In this document: in pieces, positions 8,415 to 17,242 of the stretch
Numbering within the stretch: position 1 is the stretch's first letter
Layout of the letters: each line of letters starts with the position of its first letter
Assembly: GCA_947503265.1 (NCBI GenBank)
Contig: CANNDC010000011.1
Span: forward strand, 62,001-126,000
Reading direction: 5' to 3'
Source: an uncultured Alteromonadaceae bacterium
Lineage (GTDB): Bacteria; Pseudomonadota; Gammaproteobacteria; Enterobacterales; Alteromonadaceae
DNA: 64,000 nucleotides
Notes under the pieces: generated by a model
Told to the model about the DNA's origin: nothing
Databases searched by the model: none
The model's input: the letters and a program-made list of their open reading frames with translations, nothing else
Program-made: the position numbers and the translations under genes

Positions 8415-9395
8415 TTGACACGAGATCGAATTTCGATACTGGAACCTGGCTTCGGGCAAATACACGTTTTTGTGCTTGTCGCGCTGCTGCTGAGCTTTGC
8501 CATTGACGCAAAGCAGCTAGAATTCACTAAAACTGAACAGGCTGAATCTCTGGTTTTGTCATATAAATGGCTTGATCATCAACAACAGCGAGAACTCGCT
8601 TTTTCCCTTCCTAAACAAGCCATAGCAAAGCAACTTCAAGGACAAAAGTCTTACAAGCAAGCCGTTGCTATGCGCCATGTGTACGTCAACATGATGAAAC
8701 ATGCCCAAACGATTGATCCCAAAGAAGCGCGGGTCGACATTCGTCAGCATGGCAGCAAGATCCAAGTGAAAGTCACCAGTCGTTCTCAGCAAATGATCGA
8801 TAAATGGCAAACGCTGATGGGGGAAAAGCAGCAACAAGCATTCGACCAATATCTAGCAGAGAATCACTTTTCTATGTATGAAAATCACCTCGGACAGTCA
8901 GGAGTGATACCGGATCATATTCGTTACATCAACGAGAACAGATCGGTAGTATTACCCTTGGCTCAAGCCTTGTATGAACAATTATTGGAAGGCAGTGATT
9001 CGAGGGACTATTTGAATATACTGCTCAGTTGGGTGCAAAGCATCCCTTATGACACGTTGGAGGATAGACTGGTATCCAATGGAACTGGCTTTTTCACACC
9101 CGTAGAAGTGCTTATCAATAACCTAGGAGATTGCGATAGTAAAGCAACGTTAACCGCGTCCTTATTGCGTTCGCTTCTTCCCGATCTCAGCATGGCGATT
9201 GTGTATTTACCAGAACACGCCGTATTAGCGGTGAACTTGGGACAACGAGCCGATGAATTCAATATTATGGTGAGAGGAGCCCCTCATGTGCTGTTAGACC
9301 CGACTGGTCCAGCACAACTAAAATTGGGCAAGATCTCTCAGACCAGTTCACAAGCGATTGCTAATGGACGCTATTCGGTCGCGATAATTCCATAA
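8415..9395 (+). CDS. Predicted exported transglutaminase-like protein, unknown role
   Basis: About 326 residues. A hydrophobic segment near residues 17-31 looks like a signal peptide or anchor. The C-terminal third has the layout of the transglutaminase-like/cysteine-peptidase fold: Cys240 in GDCDSK, His268 in EHAVLAV and Asp295 in LLDPTG, in the order and spacing of the catalytic triad. The N-terminal part is not recognised. The start is a TTG at 8415 and is uncertain; there is no nearby alternative that keeps the hydrophobic leader intact. It follows cysG by 51 nt and may share its transcript. Substrate unknown. Confidence 0.65.
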   Translation: MTRDRISILEPGFGQIHVFVLVALLLSFAIDAKQLEFTKTEQAESLVLSYKWLDHQQQRELAFSLPKQAIAKQLQGQKSYKQAVAMRHVYVNMMKHAQTIDPKEARVDIRQHGSKIQVKVTSRSQQMIDKWQTLMGEKQQQAFDQYLAENHFSMYENHLGQSGVIPDHIRYINENRSVVLPLAQALYEQLLEGSDSRDYLNILLSWVQSIPYDTLEDRLVSNGTGFFTPVEVLINNLGDCDSKATLTASLLRSLLPDLSMAIVYLPEHAVLAVNLGQRADEFNIMVRGAPHVLLDPTGPAQLKLGKISQTSSQAIANGRYSVAIIP

Positions 9396-9418
9396 TAAGA
9401 TTTTGAGTTTGGCGACGA

Positions 9419-10333
9419 TTAAAGTTGGATAGAAGAAATGCGGTTTCTGCCAGATTCTTTGGCATTGTAGAGTTCTTTGTCGGCAGCGGTCAGCAAGTCT
9501 TGGGGATCAATAGTGCCGCTTGGTATCACAGTTGCAATACCAAAACTCATGGTAATCCGGCTTGAAGATTTAGAATGCTTATGAGGAATATTTTTATCGA
9601 TTACTGCTTGTCGAAGCATTTCTGCGAATTGCTTCGCTTCTGCTAATGTTCTGGAAGGCAATATTACGACGAATTCTTCGCCGCCGTATCGTGCCACAAA
9701 GTCTCCAGCACGTTTCGTTTGAGAATTTAAAATAGACGCGATTATTTTAAGGCATCTATCTCCTTGGGCGTGACCATAGTTATCATTGTATTGTTTGAAG
9801 TAATCAACATCCATCATACAAAGGGAAAGCTCGGTATCATTACGTCTACCACGCCGCCATTCTTGGTCTAATTGAATATCAAAATTGCGGCGATTTGAAA
9901 TACCGGTTAAACCATCTAGATTGGCCAGATTTTCTAATAAATCGGTCTTTAATTTGAGATCGATTTGAATAGCAATTCTGGCCAAAATTAATTTCACCAT
10001 GTAAGGCTTAGTAAAGTAATCTCTGGCCCCTAAGTTTAAGCCGATAAGCTCATCTTCATCTGTGTCTCTAGCGGTGGTGAAAATCACCGGAATATCACGA
10101 GTGTTGTCACTGTTTTTTAGTGCGCGGCACACTTCGTGTCCGGTGATGTCAGGTAGGCCAATATCTAGCAAGATCAAATCAGGTCGATATCTTGCTGCAC
10201 ACTCAAGGGCACCGCTACCAGACCCAGTAGTGATAATTTTATAATCCTGCTTTAAATTTGCCGACAAGATCTCAACCATAATTTCATCGTCATCGACAAT
10301 GAGTATGCAGGCCTTGTCATGTAATCTATTCAA
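9419..10333 (-). CDS. Response regulator with GGDEF output (diguanylate cyclase)
   Basis: 304 residues. A receiver domain (about 8-125) has the acidic pocket D14-D16, phosphoacceptor D57 and the conserved Lys in FTKPY. It is followed by a GGDEF domain (about 140-300) with an intact GGEEF (217-221) and an RxxD product-inhibition site (RAGD) nine residues before it. It should make c-di-GMP under control of a phosphorelay; no partner kinase is adjacent. The start is TTG at 10333-10331, overlapping the stop TGA of the upstream phoH-like gene as TTGA, which implies translational coupling. Confidence 0.92.
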   Translation of the reverse strand: MNRLHDKACILIVDDDEIMVEILSANLKQDYKIITTGSGSGALECAARYRPDLILLDIGLPDITGHEVCRALKNSDNTRDIPVIFTTARDTDEDELIGLNLGARDYFTKPYMVKLILARIAIQIDLKLKTDLLENLANLDGLTGISNRRNFDIQLDQEWRRGRRNDTELSLCMMDVDYFKQYNDNYGHAQGDRCLKIIASILNSQTKRAGDFVARYGGEEFVVILPSRTLAEAKQFAEMLRQAVIDKNIPHKHSKSSSRITMSFGIATVIPSGTIDPQDLLTAADKELYNAKESGRNRISSIQL

Positions 10334-11727
10334 AGTTGTTTTTCCGCAAATTCGGCAAGGCGACTTCTTACCACGCCATCGAGATTCATAGTCGCACTGC
10401 CAGAGAAGTTCTTAAACTTTTCGACCAAATACGTTAATCCTGAAGTTACTGCGCTAAGATAATTACTATCTATCTGGGCCAAATTTCCGCCGCATATCAA
10501 TTTTGTGCCTTCTCCACATCGGGTAATAATCGTTTTCAATTGAGATGCAGTCAGGTTTTGCGATTCATCCAAGATCACGATGGCATTCTGAATACTTCTA
10601 CCTCGCATAAAATTAACAGATTTGAATTGAATATTGGCTTTTTCCATTATGTAACTCATGGAGCCCTTCACATTCTCGTCGTTTTTATGCAATACCTCTA
10701 GAGAATCGGTAATCGCTGCTAGCCAAGGTGCCATTTTCTCCTCTTCTGTCCCAGGTAGAAAGCCAATAGATTCAGCAATTTCGGGAGTACTCCGCGTGAC
10801 AATAATTTTGTCATACATATTCTTCTCAACGACCATTTCAAGCGCAGCCGCTAAAGCCAACAGCGTTTTACCGCTTCCCGCAGGTCCAGTTAAGATAACC
10901 AAATCAATATGCGGATCTAGCAAGGCATGGAGCCCCATGGCTTGACCAATGTTTTTGGGAGAAATTCCCCACGCACTGCGTCCCATCAAACGATCAAACC
11001 CCAAATCCAAAACTTCCAAGGTGTCTTCTGTCATGGATTCAACCAAGCCAGCGAATTGATGTTCTTCATCAATTAAGAATTCATTCACATAAGCTTCTGG
11101 AAGCATAGACCTTTCAAACGTATGAATAGTATCCCGGCCTTCAGTGCGGCTATCTACTGTCTTAACATTTTTCCAGAATTCCCCTGAAAAAGTATGGTAG
11201 CCCTTGGAAAGATACTTGATATCGCTGATAAGTTGGTCAGTTCGATAATCTTCAACGTGCAACAAGCCAGCCCCTTTGGCTTTGAGTCGCATGTTGATAT
11301 CTTTAGTCACCAACACTATCTGCCTTGGGGTTTTCATAGCCTGTAAATGCAATGCGGCGTTAATAATCCGATTGTCATTTTCATTGCTAGTAAACACTTG
11401 TTGCTCGGTTGGCAAACCGTGATCGGCAAATATCGATAAGCACCCAGTAGGAGCGCTAGCACCTGAGCCTAAGCCCTGCATAGAAACGCCTGCGATCATT
11501 TCTTCAGGGGTTGCTTTGTTTAACAAGTCTTCCATAGCCCGAATTGACACTCTAGCGTCTCTGGCAACATCTTTTTTACTGTCTTTTATGTAATCGAGTT
11601 CTTCAAGTACCGTCATGGGGACGACGACATCATGTTCTTTGAAAGATAAAAACGCTAAGGGTTCGTGAAGGAGGATATTGGTATCTAGAACGTACAGCTT
11701 GGTGTCTTCCGCTCGCTTGTTTGGCAT
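10330..11727 (-). CDS. PIN-domain/PhoH-family ATPase
   Basis: 465 residues. An N-terminal PIN-type nuclease domain (about 8-150; VLDTNILLHEP, then acidic residues) is fused to a PhoH P-loop ATPase domain with GPAGSGKT (K287 in the Walker A Lys position) and a Walker B-like VILDESQN. This is the PhoH2/YlaK architecture; family members are RNA helicase/RNase enzymes, and the cellular role in gammaproteobacteria is not well fixed. It is the first gene of a two-gene unit with the REC-GGDEF gene. Confidence 0.88.
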   Translation of the reverse strand: MPNKRAEDTKLYVLDTNILLHEPLAFLSFKEHDVVVPMTVLEELDYIKDSKKDVARDARVSIRAMEDLLNKATPEEMIAGVSMQGLGSGASAPTGCLSIFADHGLPTEQQVFTSNENDNRIINAALHLQAMKTPRQIVLVTKDINMRLKAKGAGLLHVEDYRTDQLISDIKYLSKGYHTFSGEFWKNVKTVDSRTEGRDTIHTFERSMLPEAYVNEFLIDEEHQFAGLVESMTEDTLEVLDLGFDRLMGRSAWGISPKNIGQAMGLHALLDPHIDLVILTGPAGSGKTLLALAAALEMVVEKNMYDKIIVTRSTPEIAESIGFLPGTEEEKMAPWLAAITDSLEVLHKNDENVKGSMSYIMEKANIQFKSVNFMRGRSIQNAIVILDESQNLTASQLKTIITRCGEGTKLICGGNLAQIDSNYLSAVTSGLTYLVEKFKNFSGSATMNLDGVVRSRLAEFAEKQL

Positions 11728-11842
11728 TCGCTACTCCGTATAACTGCCGGGAAATTGAATGACTCTCAGGGTAAATTGTTTAACCTTTAGCCATTCTACG
11801 CTTAACAATTTAGCTATAGTAAACCTTAAACCACTTTTTACT

Positions 11843-11871
11843 GATATTCACCTATTTTTATAGGTTATAAT
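11843..11871 (+). promoter_or_regulatory. Possible rapA promoter
   Basis: A perfect TATAAT at 11866-11871 with only a poor -35 (GATATT near 11843). If used, the transcript would carry a leader of about 250 nt containing the whole inverted-repeat element before the rapA ATG. Confidence 0.35.
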
Positions 11872-11917
11872 TATGCGCAAAAGCTTACAGCAGATTTTAT
11901 CCCTGCCTAATGAGGGG

Positions 11918-12102
11918 CTGTTGACCTTTGCTCTGTGAATTTTGATCTACAACGTGGTTGCCATCTAGAGCGCCTTGTGATCGCGGCGCTGATTTGAAAG
12001 CCTAGTGGTTTTAAGCTAAAAGTCAGCAACTCAGAGCGGGTGGCATTAAGGGCAAACCCGAAGGGCAGTGTTTGTGCAAAAACATACAGCAAAGGTCAAC
12101 AG
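11918..12102. mobile_element. Short non-autonomous element with 15-bp terminal inverted repeats (MITE-like)
   Basis: The arms CTGTTGACCTTTGCT (11918-11932) and AGCAAAGGTCAACAG (12088-12102) are perfect reverse complements and enclose 155 bp of higher GC than the flanks. No transposase is encoded. Near position 60768-60796 there is a second copy of the right end (AAAAAnnATACAGCAAAGGTC then CAG), which supports a dispersed repeat. No clear target-site duplication is visible, so 'mobile' is inference from the structure. Confidence 0.6.
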
Positions 12103-12126
12103 ACCGTAACACAAGTAGAAAAAACT

Positions 12127-14997
12127 ATGTCAGAAATCAACGACTTTGCCTTAGGGCAACGCTGGTTGAGTAATACCGAATCAGAATTGGGTTTGGGTAC
12201 TATCATTGCGGTTAATCCGCGAACCATTGAAATATTATTTCCCGCCATTGGCGAAACTCGCACCTATGCATCTTCGTCAGCTCCGCTTACACGAATTACG
12301 TTTACAATTGGAGATGTAGTTACTAGCCACCAGCAATGGCAAATAGCCGTCTCTGACGTTGATGAAGAAGCTGGCATGTTGGTGTATCACGGAAAACGCA
12401 CAGATACTGGCGAAACAACAACATTAAAAGAAACCTTTGTTGATCATCATTTTCAATTAAATGAACCCCTGTCCCGCTTGTTAGCCGGGCAAGTTGATGA
12501 ACCTAAGTGGTTTGAACTTCGGGAACAATGTATTACTCAGCAATATCGCCATAACACGTCTTCGCTTTTAGGTTTTGTCGGTGCAAGAGTTGATATCATC
12601 CCCCACCAATTACACATTGCAGCTGAAGTTGGCCGACGCCATGCACCCAGAGTGTTGCTTGCTGATGAGGTCGGGCTGGGTAAAACCATCGAAGCGGCGT
12701 TGATTATTCATCAGCAATTGCTTACCCACAGAGCCCAACGAATTCTAATTGTTGTGCCCAATGCACTTGTTCATCAGTGGCTTGTGGAAATGTTAAGGCG
12801 AGTTAATTTAGCCTTTGCCATCTTTGATGAAGAGCGCTGTCAGGCAATTATGTCAGAAAGCCTGTCTGATGATGAAGATGAGCAGCCCTCTGAACAGGTG
12901 ATCAATCCGTTTGAAACCGAACAATTGGTGCTGTGCAGCTTAGATTTTCTTACCCATAACAGCGGTTACTTTCAGCAAGCTTGTGAAGCACCATGGGATT
13001 TGTTGGTGGTCGATGAGGCACATCATTTAACCTGGTCGCAGGGCAACAGTTCTCAAGAATATCAAGTGGTCGAAAAACTAGCGAATGTCACCAAGGGAGT
13101 TTTGCTGCTCACTGCAACGCCAGACCAACTTGGTCATGAAAGCCATTTTGCTAGATTGAAGCTACTCGATCCAGCTCGCTTTCATCACTATCACGAATTC
13201 GTTAGTGAAGAGCAGTCCTACAGTCGACTAGCTGATGCTATCGCCCCCTTATTAGATGAAAATAGTTCTAACGTCAGATTATCTGACTCTGCAATCAGCG
13301 CGATTCAAGATTTTGCAGGAGAAAGCCTGCTTAATAGCCTTGATCTGTCGATCCCTGAGCAACGGACAAAGTTGCTTCATCAACTGTTAGACAGGCATGG
13401 CACGGGAAGGCTGTTGTTTCGAAACAGTCGCGCAGGCGTCGCTGGGTTTCCGTCGAGAGAATTGTTGCAATACCCACTGGCTATGCCGAAAGAATATCAA
13501 GCACAAGAAATCGATTTAGCCACAGCTTTAACCCCGGATAGACAAGCGGAATGCATTGATGACTGGACAAGTTTTGACCCCAGAGTTGATTGGTTTATTG
13601 ACCAATTAAGGGCGCTCAAAGGGCATAAAGTATTGACCATATGCGCGAAGGCATCAACTGCGTTAATGTTAGCTGAGGCGATTCGCAAAAAGTCAGGTAT
13701 TCGAGCAGGTGTATTCCATGAAGGTTTGAGTATTGTCGACAGAGACAGAATCGCTAATTTCTTCGCACAAAGTGAAGAAGGGGCACAAGTACTCATTTGT
13801 AGTGAAATTGGTAGTGAAGGACGAAACTTTCAGTTTGCACATCACCTCGTTTTATTTGATTTGCCTTCAGTACCAGACCTTCTCGAACAACGAATCGGCC
13901 GACTAGACCGCATTGGGCAAAAACACGATGTTAAGATTCACGTTCCTTTCTTCGTGAATTCTTCTCAACATGTGATGTTGGATTGGTTCCATGACGGTCT
14001 TAATTCATTCGAACTAACATGCCCTGCGGGAACCAGTGTTTATGAGGAAGTCAAAGAACAGCTTCACTTTTCGTTGTTGAATCCTACTGATGAAATGGCA
14101 AAGCGCACCTTGATAGAAATGACTCAGGTGATATTCAACGATTTGAAGAAAAAGCTAGAACAAGGACGAGATCGTTTATTAGAAATCAACTCATCTGGAA
14201 AAGGCAAAGTAGAAACCTTACTTGCCGATATTCAACGATCAGAAGATTCGCCTAAGCTCGAAAAATTTATGACCTACCTGTTCGACACAATTGGTGTATT
14301 GCAGGAAGAAAAAGACGAATCTTGTTATCTACTAAAGCAAACAGAATCGATGCACACGCAATTGCCCGGCCTAGACGAAGAGGGCATGACTATCACCTAT
14401 GAACGCACGGCGGCAACGCTATTGGAGCATGTACATTTCTTCAGTTGGGACCATCCAATGGTGCATCACGCCATGGATACGGTTACCACTGATGTGCATG
14501 GTAAGAGTGCTATCGCCATGCAAAGAGATAAAACCCTACCGGCCGGTTTGTACTGGATTGAAGCCTTGTTTGTATTGTCTACCAAAGCCGAGAAAAGCTT
14601 ACAAATCGGTCAGTTTTTACCTCCTACTCCCATTAGAATATGTGTAGATCCTCAAGGGCAGCAGCATGACCGCGTATTCAGAGACTTGGAGGTTGTCAAT
14701 TCGCAAATGGCCACTAAGCTCATATCTGCCCTGCAATCTCACATTGAAAAGGGAGCTGAAAAAGCCACCGAACTTGCCGCTAAAGAGGGTGACGAAATCA
14801 AACAACAATGTCTGGAAGATATGCACGAGTTGCTAGGTGACGAATTGACAAGGCTTACCAGCTTAAGTCAGGTTAACCCTTCCATTCGACAGGAGGAAAT
14901 TGAGTTTCTAGCAAATCAAATTGAATCCTTGGATTCGGCAATTAACAATGCTGAAGTGCATCTTGAGGCCATTCGTTTGGTTGTGAATAACCACTAA
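12127..14997 (+). CDS. rapA: RNA polymerase-associated Swi2/Snf2 ATPase RapA
   Basis: 956 residues. It recycles RNA polymerase by an Snf2-type translocase. The N-terminus FALGQRWLSNTESELGLG matches RapA's polymerase-binding tandem Tudor-like region. Walker A ADEVGLGKT (K186), DEAH (296-299) and helicase motifs through RIGRLDRIGQ follow, then the long C-terminal domain. The ATG at 12127 is chosen because E. coli RapA begins just before the same GQRW block; a 29-residue upstream extension would be translated from the inverted-repeat element. It is followed 11 nt later by rluA, the same pairing as in E. coli. Confidence 0.96.
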   Translation: MSEINDFALGQRWLSNTESELGLGTIIAVNPRTIEILFPAIGETRTYASSSAPLTRITFTIGDVVTSHQQWQIAVSDVDEEAGMLVYHGKRTDTGETTTLKETFVDHHFQLNEPLSRLLAGQVDEPKWFELREQCITQQYRHNTSSLLGFVGARVDIIPHQLHIAAEVGRRHAPRVLLADEVGLGKTIEAALIIHQQLLTHRAQRILIVVPNALVHQWLVEMLRRVNLAFAIFDEERCQAIMSESLSDDEDEQPSEQVINPFETEQLVLCSLDFLTHNSGYFQQACEAPWDLLVVDEAHHLTWSQGNSSQEYQVVEKLANVTKGVLLLTATPDQLGHESHFARLKLLDPARFHHYHEFVSEEQSYSRLADAIAPLLDENSSNVRLSDSAISAIQDFAGESLLNSLDLSIPEQRTKLLHQLLDRHGTGRLLFRNSRAGVAGFPSRELLQYPLAMPKEYQAQEIDLATALTPDRQAECIDDWTSFDPRVDWFIDQLRALKGHKVLTICAKASTALMLAEAIRKKSGIRAGVFHEGLSIVDRDRIANFFAQSEEGAQVLICSEIGSEGRNFQFAHHLVLFDLPSVPDLLEQRIGRLDRIGQKHDVKIHVPFFVNSSQHVMLDWFHDGLNSFELTCPAGTSVYEEVKEQLHFSLLNPTDEMAKRTLIEMTQVIFNDLKKKLEQGRDRLLEINSSGKGKVETLLADIQRSEDSPKLEKFMTYLFDTIGVLQEEKDESCYLLKQTESMHTQLPGLDEEGMTITYERTAATLLEHVHFFSWDHPMVHHAMDTVTTDVHGKSAIAMQRDKTLPAGLYWIEALFVLSTKAEKSLQIGQFLPPTPIRICVDPQGQQHDRVFRDLEVVNSQMATKLISALQSHIEKGAEKATELAAKEGDEIKQQCLEDMHELLGDELTRLTSLSQVNPSIRQEEIEFLANQIESLDSAINNAEVHLEAIRLVVNNH

Positions 14998-15008
14998 GGG
15001 TTGGCAAT

Positions 15009-15689
15009 ATGGCACTGTTAAATTATTCTCCACCCACAAGCCCGTATTTGGATATTATTTACCAAGACGAGCATTTCTTGGCATTGAACAAACCAAGCGG
15101 TTTATTGTCGGTGCCAGGAAAAGCGTTGGAGCATAAAGACTGCTTACAAAACAGAGTACAAACGGTATTTCCAACAGCCACTGTGGTGCACCGTTTAGAT
15201 ATGGCGACCTCAGGCATCATGATCATGGCGTTGCACAAAGATGCTCATCGGAAAGTGTCAAAACTGTTTGAATTGCGGCAAACCTCCAAACGCTATATTG
15301 CTCGAGTGTATGGAAAAGTGCCGCAAAACCAAGGCGAAGTCGATCTGCCACTTATTTGTGATTGGCCAAATCGACCAAAACAAATGGTAGATCACGAACG
15401 TGGTAAAAAAGCCTTAACACATTATAGGGTGTTGCAAGCTGATGAGGATGAAACCTTGGTCGAATTGACTCCCGTAACAGGACGTTCTCATCAATTGCGA
15501 GTACATATGTTGAGTTTAGGGCACCCGATTTTGGGAGACAGGCTCTACGCCCATGAAAGGGCGTTGGCTGCTGCAACTCGGCTTCAACTGCATGCGCAGC
15601 AACTTTCTTTTATTCACCCTTTTATCGATAAGCCAATCTTATTTGAAAGTGAAACTCCGTTTAAATTCAAATCAGGCAATAAAAAGTAA
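15009..15689 (+). CDS. rluA: 23S rRNA/tRNA pseudouridine synthase RluA
   Basis: 226 residues. It isomerises U746 of 23S rRNA and U32 of several tRNAs in E. coli. The catalytic Asp64 sits in HRLDMATSG, at the same residue number as E. coli RluA. RPKQMVDHERGKKALTHY and the C-terminal RSHQLRVHM motif also fit the family. It lies directly downstream of rapA and is probably co-transcribed with it. Confidence 0.94.
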   Translation: MALLNYSPPTSPYLDIIYQDEHFLALNKPSGLLSVPGKALEHKDCLQNRVQTVFPTATVVHRLDMATSGIMIMALHKDAHRKVSKLFELRQTSKRYIARVYGKVPQNQGEVDLPLICDWPNRPKQMVDHERGKKALTHYRVLQADEDETLVELTPVTGRSHQLRVHMLSLGHPILGDRLYAHERALAAATRLQLHAQQLSFIHPFIDKPILFESETPFKFKSGNKK

Positions 15690-15773
15690 GGTCGATTTTC
15701 ATTCAAGTCTTAAACACATTAAACCGATAACCTGATAACAACTCCCACGTTTGAGCAATAGACCATCTTAACT

Positions 15774-16691
15774 ATGCGCCATATGCGACTGCACTCTAAC
15801 CTCACCATGCTGACTAAACTGAATTCATTGTTTAGGCACGTTGGTGTTGTTTTGATTTTGATTTTGATTTTTGCTTTGGTTTTTGCTTTGTTTTTTGCCA
15901 ACGACGTATTGTCACAGGAAAACAATGATACGCGTTTGTTGGATATAAAAAATAGTCAGTTTAGCGATAGCTTTGAAACTTTGTTAATTGGTGAAACCGA
16001 AGTGGCGATGATTGTTGGCGAATCAAACACACCAATATCTCGTGGCGTGGCTGTTTTAATCAGTGACTATGGAGCTAATCCCATGAGTGAGCATGGATTG
16101 GCTAATTTGGCCCCCTATCTGAATAATCTAGGTTGGGTAACACTGAATGTTCAAGCACCCAACCAAGGATTTCTACCTGCATCTTCACTTCCCCAAAATG
16201 AAAGTGAGGAAGTAACCAATACGAGTGCTAAAAAAGGGTTGGACATCATTGATGAACAAGCATTTGAACAACAAGAGCTGATGTTCATGCAGCAATTGAA
16301 CGCCTTGCAATCAAAAGCTGACAGCTACCCCGGCTTCTTAATTGTCATTGCTCAAGGAACCAGCGCAGCTTGGTTAACAAAAATGTATGCAGAGAAACGG
16401 GCAAACAGCCCTGACGCTTTCGTTGCCATTAGTCCGCATTGGCCACAGCGCCAATTCAATCAAAATTTACCCAATTGGGTAGCACAAACCGACATGCCTT
16501 ATTTAGATATATACACCAATGCAGACAATGATTGGGCAGCGAGCACTGTGTCTGAGCGGAAAATTCAAGCGGAAAAATCGCTAAAACTCATGTACCGGCA
16601 GCGCAAGTTAATTGGTCAAACATTTGATCGAATACAGCCTAATTTTTTAGCCAAAGAGATTTATGGTTGGTTGACCTTTATGGGCTGGTAA
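15774..16691 (+). CDS. DUF3530-family protein, predicted exported alpha/beta-hydrolase-like
   Basis: About 305 residues. A strongly hydrophobic stretch (residues about 23-43) made of Leu/Ile/Phe/Val/Ala is followed by 'LSQENN', like a signal peptide. The body resembles the DUF3530 alpha/beta-hydrolase-like family (GVAVLISDYGANP..., a GTSAAW turn where a nucleophile elbow would lie, and a late Asp/His region). Activity is not established. The hydrophobic stretch is encoded by near-tandem TTTTGA/TTTTTGCTTTG repeats. Several Met codons near the start make the exact N-terminus uncertain. Confidence 0.6.
   Translation: MRHMRLHSNLTMLTKLNSLFRHVGVVLILILIFALVFALFFANDVLSQENNDTRLLDIKNSQFSDSFETLLIGETEVAMIVGESNTPISRGVAVLISDYGANPMSEHGLANLAPYLNNLGWVTLNVQAPNQGFLPASSLPQNESEEVTNTSAKKGLDIIDEQAFEQQELMFMQQLNALQSKADSYPGFLIVIAQGTSAAWLTKMYAEKRANSPDAFVAISPHWPQRQFNQNLPNWVAQTDMPYLDIYTNADNDWAASTVSERKIQAEKSLKLMYRQRKLIGQTFDRIQPNFLAKEIYGWLTFMGW
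15850..15898 (+). repeat. Low-complexity TTTTGA/TTTTTGCTTTG tract inside a signal sequence
   Basis: Three in-register TTTTGA hexamers (15850-15867) are followed by imperfect copies of TTTTTGCTTTG(G). They encode the hydrophobic leader of the DUF3530-like protein. Because the unit is six bases, gain or loss of copies would keep the frame. Confidence 0.6.
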
Positions 16692-16826
16692 CAACAAAGA
16701 TAATATTTCAACAATATTCGTTATGATTTCAATTGGATAAGCGATTCCATAACGACATTCCCTCCAATCTAAAAAATCACGTCTATAATTATTTTATTGT
16801 TTGTTATGCTGAGACCTTGAGCGACT

Positions 16827-17150
16827 TTGAACGTGCAGAATTTTGTCGATATTAAATCGAAACAACTGTCTTATTTTGTTCGGGGTTTCTGGGCGGGCAA
16901 GATCCCCTATGCTGAGGTAGATTTGTTCTTTTGGGATACCATGGAAGAATGGGCGCCTATCAAAAGTGATGAATCACACCCCTACAGCCAAAAAGAAATC
17001 GTTTTTTGGCATTTATTGCATCAATTACATTTTTGGCCCGAAACAAAACTACTGCAAGATTCGTATCTCCGCTCTGAATTGCAAAACTGCCTAGACTATA
17101 TAGAAGGAGAAGGGATGTATCCCTTGGATTGCATTGGAATTCGACCGTAA
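16827..17150 (+). CDS. Conserved-looking hypothetical protein, 107 residues
   Basis: Not recognised. It is a soluble, aromatic-rich protein (many Trp/Phe/His, e.g. FFWDTMEEW and FWHLLHQLHFWP) with an acidic balance and no signal or membrane segment. The start is TTG at 16827 (a GTG two codons later is also possible). It sits alone between the DUF3530 gene and the permease gene, all on the same strand but spaced about 135 and 92 bp apart. Composition and codon use resemble neighbouring genes, so I take it as real. No function can be proposed. Confidence 0.55.
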   Translation: MNVQNFVDIKSKQLSYFVRGFWAGKIPYAEVDLFFWDTMEEWAPIKSDESHPYSQKEIVFWHLLHQLHFWPETKLLQDSYLRSELQNCLDYIEGEGMYPLDCIGIRP

Positions 17151-17242
17151 ACATTGCCTCTAAAAACTATCACCAAGATTTTAGTTGTAACCACCACTCA
17201 GACATGATCCAATAACCCTTTAGCAATTCCCTTAGGTAAGCA

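Larger units (their letters stand above)
11728..12126 (+). other. Intergenic region between phoH-like gene and rapA
   Basis: About 400 bp between divergent genes. From left to right: a 9-11-bp spaced inverted repeat (TAAATTGTT at 11772-11780 and AACAATTTA at 11804-11812), a TATAAT box at 11866-11871 directed towards rapA, and then the 185-bp inverted-repeat element. An in-frame extension upstream of the rapA ATG runs through that element and is not considered part of the protein. Confidence 0.5.

Noticed and set aside
11907..12092. Antisense open frame of 61 codons through the rapA-upstream element
   Set aside because: It lies wholly within the inverted-repeat element and its ends, has no ribosome-binding site and is a by-product of the repeat sequence.
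12040..12126. 29-residue N-terminal extension of RapA
   Set aside because: It is translated from the repeat element; conserved RapA sequence begins just after the ATG at 12127.
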